Of a stretch of 64,000 bases of DNA, positions 57,760 through 64,000 are shown piece by piece (the first letter of the stretch is position 1; every line of letters starts with the position of its first letter). The notes below the pieces were generated by a model. The model did no database searches and had not been told where the DNA came from. It saw nothing but the letters and a program-made list of their open reading frames with translations. The stretch is from Pyxicephalus adspersus (lineage: Eukaryota > Chordata > Amphibia > Anura > Pyxicephalidae), in assembly GCF_032062135.1 (NCBI RefSeq), contig NC_092860.1, positions 67,343,105 to 67,407,104 of the forward strand, read 5' to 3'. The position numbers and the translations under genes are program-made.

Positions 57760-58209
57760 CAGGGGGCGTGAACAAATGGGCGTGTGCAATGACGTCATCA
57801 TCAGGAAAGTTTTACAGCTGTATTTGTGTATGAATGCAGCATGTCATGTTCTGGAGCACTACATCTCTCCCAGTACAAACCTCCATATCTCCTAAACAGT
57901 TTGTCCTACCAACCTGAAATTGTCAGGGTACACAGGGGACCCTCATAGCTGGCAGTAGTCCAAATTTCATCCCCTCATCTTTAACAACTGTCAAAATATG
58001 TGGATCATAATTATAAAATCTAGTGAAAATTGAACATCAGGGTTGCTGTTTTAAAAGTAAGTGTGACTGGATGCCCCAAATTAAACATACAAATTATGGA
58101 CCCCCCGGGCAACTTACATAGCAAGGAGGTGCAAACTCCAAATTTATACCTACCTGTCACAAAACTAGAAATGTCATAATACACTACCCTGTCCCCTTCC
58201 CGATTTTGA

Positions 58210-59430
58210 ACCCCAATTTCTCCAGAACAGGGTGATGTACAAAACTAAAAATGAAGGTGTAAGTAGGGGGACACCTGTGGCTAACACACCCTAATATTTT
58301 ATCGTTAGGAGATAAAGAACTCCACCATTCAAAAAAATCTACCCTGTTACACAGTGCAGGAGGCTTCTAACATCTAAACCCCAATTTCTCTGAAACGGGG
58401 GGTACAGGTGATCAAAATAAGAGATGCAAGTGGGGGACACCTCTGGCTAACACCCGCTAAAATTTCATCACTATGACATCGTCAGCACATAAAGAACTCT
58501 GCCCATCAAAAAAATCTAACATGTTACACATTGCTGGAGGCTTGTAGAGAGAAGGGATAAATGGCTTTTTACCGTAAACATAAAGTATAGCAGTTAAAAT
58601 CCTTTATTCGTAAACATTAAACATAAAAAGAGAGATTAAGCTACAAGTGACTTTAGTCATCTCATACCGAATTCATATGATCATACTTGAATTAGTAAGT
58701 GATACACTCCTTACAATTCTTTAAAGATCAAAATATATATAATATTTTAGGATTTTGATCTTCAAAGAATTGTAAGGAGTGTATCACTTACTAATTCAAC
58801 TATGATTTTAGGAATTTGTTATGAGATTACGAAAGTCACTTGTAATATAACCTCTCTTTTTTGTTGTTTAATGTTTACAAATGAAGGATTTTAACTGCTA
58901 TACTATATAAGTTTGCCGTAAAAAAACGCTATCCCTTCATTTTACATTTATACTAACTAAGCAGCTTGGCAACTACTAAAGTAGTATTTAATTTACTGTC
59001 CTGTGGGATATACTTTCTATCTCTTTACACATGTATACCTAGAGGCTTGTAATGCCTGAACCCCAATTTCCCAGGAACGGGGGGGGGGGGGAGGTACAGG
59101 TAAACAAAAAAATAGGTGCATGTGGGGATCACCAGTGGCTAATACCCCATACAATTTATTAATTAGGTCATCATCAGAATATAAAAAACTCTGCCCATCA
59201 AAAGAATCTACCCTGTTACACATTGCGGGGGGCTTGTAACGCCTGAACCCCAATTTCTCTGTAACGGGGGTTACAGGTGAACAAACTTAGAGGTGCAAGC
59301 GGGGGACACATGTGGCTAACACCCCCTAAAATTTCACCGCTATGGCATCATCAGAAAATAAAGAACTCTGCCCATCAAAAAATTCTACCGTTACAAATTG
59401 CTTGAGCACCTGAAACCCAATTTCATCAAT
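58210..59430 (+). repeat. Left array of the ~178-bp unit (interrupted)
   Basis: The anchor word ccccaatttc recurs at about 58212, 58378, 59059 and 59247, with a decayed form at 59413. Uninterrupted spacing is 166 or 188 bases. The 58378-59059 gap holds a foldback insertion. Confidence 0.8.
58554..58935. mobile_element. Foldback (near-palindromic) element inside the left array
   Basis: A 382-bp near-perfect palindrome starts GGGATAAATGGC and ends GCTATCCC. The arms include cagttaaaatcctttatt/aaggattttaactgc and cttacaattctttaaagatc with its complement. The centre is near 58745. A gaggcttgta word occurs on both sides (58537 and 59042) and could mark a larger insertion. Non-coding. Confidence 0.8.
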
Positions 59431-59539
59431 GTGTAACAATGTGTGACGACGGCCTAACGATTAAATTTTAGAAGATGTTAGTCACAGGTGTCCCTCATTT
59501 GTACCTCTAATTTTGTTCACCTGTACCCCCACGTTCCTG

Positions 59540-60980
59540 CAACATTGGGGTTCAGATGCTTGATGCCTTCAGCAATGTGTAACCAGGTAGATTTTTTTAA
59601 AGAGCTGACTTTTTGACTTGAGTTTTGACAATGGCCTAACAAATAAATTTTAGGGGGTGTTAGCCATTGTTGTCTCCCACTTGCACCTCTAGTTTTGTTC
59701 ACCAGTTATGCCCCTTTCCAGAGAAATTGGGATTCATGTTTTAGAGGCCTCCAGTAATGTGTAACAGAATAGATTTTTTTGATGGGCAGAATACTTTATG
59801 TTCTGACAATGCCATAACAGTTAAATTTTGGGGGGGGTGTTAGCCACTGGTGACCCCCACTTGCATCTCTATTTTTTTTTACCTGTACCCCCTTATGAAA
59901 TAATGGGGTTCAGGCATTAGAAGCCTCCAGTAATGTGTAACAGGGTGGATTTTTTTGATGGGCAGAGTTTTTTATGTTCTGACAATACCTTAGTGATGAC
60001 ATTTCAGGAGGTGTTAGCCACACGTGTCCCCCATTTACACCTCTAATTTTGTTCACCTGTACCGCCCTGTTCCTGAGAAATCAGGGTTTAGGTGTTAGAA
60101 GCCTCCAGTAATGTTTAGCAGAGTAGATTTTTTTGATGGGCAGAGTTTTTTATGTTCTGACAATGGCCTAACTATGAAATTTTAGGGGGTGTTAGTCACA
60201 GGTGTCCCCCACTTGCACCTCTAATTTTGTTTATCTCTAACCCCCCCCGGTTCCAGAGAAGTTGGGGTTCAGGTGTTAGAAGCCTCCAGCAATGTGAAAC
60301 TGGGTAGATTTTTTTGATGGGCAGAGTTCTTTATGTTTTGACGATGCCTTAGCGATTAAATTTTAGGGGCTGTTAGCCACACGTGTCCCCCACTTGCACC
60401 TCTAATTTTGTTTATCTCTAACCCCCCCCCGGTTTCTAAACAAATGGGGATCAATCATTAGAAGCCTCCAGCAATGTGTAACAGTGTAAATTTTAGATGG
60501 GCAGAGATTTTTATGTTCTGACAATGGCCTAACTATGAAATTTTAGGGGGTGTTAGTCTCAGGGGTCCCCCATTTTTACCTTTAATTTAGTTCACCTGTA
60601 CCCCTGCGTTCCTGAGGTATCGGGGTTCAGGTGCTTGATGCCTTCAGCAATGTGTAACAGGGTAGATTTTTTTGATGGGCAGAGTTTTTAATGTTCTGAC
60701 GAAAAGCCTGATGAAATTTTAGGGGGTGTTAGTTACAGGTGTCCCCCACTTGCACCTCTAATTTTGTTCACCTGTACCCCCTGTTCCTGAGTATTAGGGT
60801 TCAGGTGCTAGAAGCTTCCATTAATGTGTAACGGTAGATTTTTTTGATGGGTGGAGGTTTTAATGTTCTGACGAATGGCTTAACAATGAAATTTTAGGGG
60901 GTGTTAGCCACGGGTGTCCCCCACCTGCACCTACATTTTTGGTTTTGTAAATCTCTCTTCCTGAGAAATTGGGGTTCAAA
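59540..60980 (-). repeat. Right array of the ~178-bp unit, inverted
   Basis: The anchor word ttggggttcagg (complement of the left-array anchor) recurs at about 59546, 59728, 59902, 60078, 60262, 60440, 60616, 60794 and 60965. This gives nine units with spacing 171-184. Units share tagatttttttgatgggcag and aattttagggggtgttag. Confidence 0.85.
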
Positions 60981-61383
60981 GTAGGGAAGGGGACAGGGTA
61001 GTGTAGTATGACATTTCTAGTTTTGTGACAGGAAGGCATAAACTTGGGGTTCGCACCTCTTTACTCCGTAAGTCACCCCGGGGTCTATAATTTGTATGTT
61101 TAATTTCGGGCTTCTAGACACTTTTAAAACAGCAACCCTGATGTTCAATTTTTCACTAGTTTTTATAAATATGAAATTTTAAAAATTGTTAAAGGTGGGG
61201 AGATGAAATTTGGCTTACTGCTAGCTATGAGGGTCCCTTGTGTACCCTGAAAATTTCAGATTTGGAAGATCTGGAGGTTTGTACTGGGAGATATGTAAAG
61301 CTGCAAAACATGACATGCTGCATTCATACACAAATATAGCTGTGAAACTATCCTGACGATGACGTCATTGTACACGCCCCCTG

Positions 61384-62769
61384 TTATAGAAATGATGGGT
61401 GGCGTCAGAACTCCAGCTGTTTGCCCCGCCCTTGCATTGAACTTCGATCGTAATTGGTTACCACTTAATTGGGCGTGGCTTGATAGTAGACGTCAAAGAA
61501 GGGGCAGGCTTTGCAAATAAAAACACGTGAAGCCTGACAGATGAGCGATCAGCTGGCTCCAAGTGTCAGGAATGTGCTCTGGGAAACTACTCGCTACTTC
61601 TTTTTCCTGGTTCATGACTGGAGCTGTGTAATAAAGCAGGCTGGCAGATGAGACGAGGACAGATGAGAAAATATGTTTGTGTGCTCAATAGTATTTCAGC
61701 TTGTCTTTTACCTGTTTTTGAGATCTAATCGGTGCTCTGTTTTTGCTTTACACCGAGCTTGGGACCGAAAAGCTTTTAAATGCTTTACCACAGGGTGGCG
61801 CCTGCACTTCCTATTTGACACTGACTGCATGCTTTAAAACAAGTTGGTGGATTTGTTTCCTAATAAACCTCAACTACCCCCTGGAGTATGGGATGAAAAA
61901 GGTTTTAAAAAATATTTTAAAATATTATTAAAGACGCTCACAGATACAGAGTGGTGCCATCTTTGTCACGCTACCATGCAGGGAAAAAAAAAAAAAAGAC
62001 AAAGCGCAAAGGGGGAATTTTGGCACATTTGGCACTGTCCACAAAAAGCATACCCAACTAAATGCTCAGTAAGATAATGTGTTTTTATTACACCATTTAA
62101 AATAGATCCCACCCTTTTAATATTTTTTCTTGTACCGATAATCTCCACAAAGGTAGTCCCAGAATTGTAAGCTTTAGCACATATGGAACTGCAAATCTGA
62201 ACAGAATACTTTTGAAACCTTCCCCACAGTTCATGCCCAAGGTGGCAAATTCTTTTCACTTTAATCAAAAGTTGGCCTTTCCTAATTTCTTATGGACTCC
62301 CAGACTGATCATGTTCGTTGGATCCTGCAGGTCTATTTAAAAGTGACAGCATCGATCAGAGGTTCCAAAAGATTGTCCATGGGTTTAGGAAAGACCAAGC
62401 AACTATGACATGCACTTTTATTATTAGAGCCTTAAGTGTTGCTCCAAAGTAAATGCTTACCTGTAAAGTCATCCCTGGATACTCATAGGAAGCCAATGGT
62501 ACAATACACAAAACACAACGTGACAAATATTGGGTGTGACAACACTGTAACCAGATCCCAAAGAAGGATTGTATTAATTTAATATTCTGCTTCCTCACAT
62601 TTGCACCTCTTGTTTATCATTTATGTTTACATTCCTTGTGCACCACTCATTTTTGCACTCATCCTCAATCATTGCAACCTTTTTGATCACCACTGCAAAT
62701 CTCTTGGTCACAAACTGCTCTTACACTTCTCACCTCAGTGCACAGCCCGGCAACCCCACTCCTCAATCG
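61384..62769. other. Flank upstream of ELL, no gene recognised
   Basis: The first 180 bases contain CpGs, two ATTGG words, a GTAGACGTCAAAG CRE-like word and an E-box CACGTG (near 61525). They may be ELL promoter DNA displaced by the 3.6-kb element, or the promoter of another gene. Beyond this I see only short frames without family likeness. Confidence 0.4.
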
Positions 62770-63395
62770 CCCATGCAGCTCTCGAAAAGTCTTGGAGCCA
62801 TGCGTGTGATGGTTATGAGCGAGGAAGTCATTAGTAGGAGCAGAGAGAGCAGCTAGAGGAGTATTTTTTTAACAGTACAGAAATGTAAGTGGGTCAAGAA
62901 CTGTGGAGGGATTTGAAGGCAAAGCATGGAAGGTGAAATGGAAGCCAGTGAAGAGAACTACAAAGAGATGCAGCAGAAGAGGAGCGGAGGGAAGGATGGA
63001 TGAGTCTGGCTGCAGCATTCATATTAGATTGTAGAGGAGAGAGTCGGGTTAGTGGAATACCAGAGAGGAGGAGGTTACAGTAGTCCAGACGAGAGATAAG
63101 AGCATGTACAAGGAGTTTGGTGGTCTCAGGGGACAGGTAGGGGCAGATTTTGGAGATGTTGTGTAGGTAAAAGTGACAGGACCTAGAAATGTTCTGAATA
63201 TGGGGGGTAAATGAGAGGGCAGAATCAAAGGTGACACCAATACAACATGCCTGAGGGGAGGGACAAATAACAGTGTTGTTAACAAATATATGTCAGGGGG
63301 AAATGCGGAACTTGAAGGGGGGAAGATGATGAGTTCTGTTTTATTCAGGTTGAGTTTCAGGAATCGGTCAGACATCCACAAATCCAACTCACTAG
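62770..63395 (-). pseudogene. L2-like LINE reverse transcriptase C-terminal remnant
   Basis: The minus-strand frame starts at about 63387 with MDLWMSDRFLKLNLNKTELI, the D.WM..N.LKLN..KTELL motif that follows the RT catalytic box in L2-type LINEs. Further down (toward 62900) come stop-broken frames ending with LHWLPF and FAFKSLH words. The tail region shares long words with 30475-31010. Inactive. Confidence 0.75.
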
Positions 63396-64000
63396 CTCCT
63401 AACTACTAACATGAGAATAAGTCTGTTACTCATACTTTAAAGACCTATTAAGAAAGACATTGGTCATATATGTTTAGGGACATTCCAGAAGGGAAGCAAA
63501 TGCCTGAGGAAACAATTAATACAAATTGTGTGCGGGGCCAGATTGCCAGTATAGGTTAAATGGGTTTTTTAATGTACACACTACTTGACACATTTATGCC
63601 ACAGCTCTTGTATTAGCAAAAGATTCTTTATAGAATATTAGGCAGAATATTAAGCAGCATGCAAGAAATCAGTAGTCTATGATGTATTTTAATATGTGTA
63701 TATCTTTAATATGTAATGCAGGAGTGCAGAATTTAGTAGTACAGGGCCAGTGCAGTGAAAGGTAAATTGCAGATGAAGGACACTATGAAAATAGTATGCA
63801 ACAGTGATCAGGGGTCAGTAGAATGTAAACCAAAATGTAGAAGCAAATAGTTTTCATTGCATAGTGTAAACATCAGTAGGTAATGTGAATGCAAGGGTCA
63901 GCAGTATGTAATTCAGTGTTCAGTAATTTGTAATGATCTGTAGAATGAAGAGTGTTTAGTTCAGTTATAAGTGTTTTAGAGATGAGATCAGTATTATGTA
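63396..64000. other. Window end, nothing recognised
   Basis: AT-rich DNA with several loosely repeated cagtatgtaa/cagtagaatgtaa words (63720-64000) that may be a degenerate short tandem repeat. No gene. Confidence 0.4.

Larger units (their letters stand above)
57760..61383. mobile_element. 3.6-kb inverted-repeat element with ~178-bp internal satellite
   Basis: The ends CAGGGGGCGTG (57760) and CACGCCCCCTG (61383) open terminal inverted repeats of about 430 bp. They include a perfect TGACGTCA, tttgtgtatgaatgcagcat and ctcccagtacaaacctcc in both arms. Inside each arm is a tandem array of a ~165-190-bp unit (words ccccaatttctc, aggtgcaag.gggggacacc.gtggctaacac, gaactctgcccatcaaaa). About four to five units lie in the left arm and nine in the right, in opposite orientation, meeting near 59430. 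The left end carries an extra gggcgtg duplication. No open frame of any length and no clear target duplication are seen. Superfamily unknown. Confidence 0.85.

Noticed and set aside
58210..60980. Regular ~178-bp repeats resembling an array such as CRISPR
   Set aside because: Units are directly abutting, diverged tandem copies with no spacer/repeat alternation, in a vertebrate genome, and the two arrays are inverted halves of one element.
61844..62268. Opposed short frames with Cys/His/Trp words (WCHLC, FWHIWHC; FCGQCQMC on the other strand)
   Set aside because: They faintly recall L1 C-terminal or zinc-finger-like text, but they are too short, run over an A-run, and have no colinear neighbours. 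No call is justified.

Overview
This window is vertebrate nuclear DNA, almost certainly from a frog and probably a neobatrachian. It is AT-rich and intron-bearing, and it is packed with repeat families I associate with anuran genomes: Tx1-like L1 elements, CR1/L2-type LINEs, Ty3/gypsy, hAT, Tc1, PIF/Harbinger-like GTACACAC-ended MITEs, and TTAA-flanked MITEs with a CCCGAGTG..CGGG hairpin. A 24-base run of N (27713-27736) shows it is a draft assembly.

The one host gene I can support is ELL (RNA polymerase II elongation factor ELL) on the minus strand. All twelve coding exons can be read from the sequence, from the start codon at 57508 to the stop at 24604. They join in phase to 1794 nt, a 597-residue protein with an N-terminal ELL domain, a lysine-rich linker and a C-terminal occludin-homology domain. 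Intron 1 is about 13.9 kb. Intron 4 uses a GC-AG splice pair. The start codon lies in a YY1/TISU-like AAGATGGCGGC context, and three CCAAT boxes lie just upstream.

Layout: 1-7.1 kb is intergenic, with CR1-type LINE pieces, a Tigger-like MITE, a hammerhead-ribozyme-like motif and an internally deleted Ty3/gypsy element with a GATAC target duplication. 7.1-18.2 kb is a Tx1-like L1 (copy A) whose ORF2 is split by a MITE and by a near-complete second L1 (copy B). 18.2-23.35 kb holds MITEs and a CR1-type LINE carrying an L1 fragment and a hAT MITE, each with a clean target-site duplication. 23.35-24.6 kb is probable ELL 3' UTR and flank. 24.6-57.5 kb is ELL with repeat-filled introns. 57.5-57.76 kb is the putative ELL promoter. 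57.76-61.38 kb is a 3.6-kb non-coding element with roughly 430-bp terminal inverted repeats and opposed arrays of a ~178-bp tandem unit, interrupted by a foldback element. 61.4-64 kb is flank with an L2-like LINE remnant.

The most unusual signals are the 3.6-kb satellite-bearing inverted-repeat element about 250 bp upstream of the ELL start codon, and two hammerhead-ribozyme-like motifs whose stems are kept by compensating differences. Apart from ELL, every long open frame I could identify belongs to a decayed transposable element.
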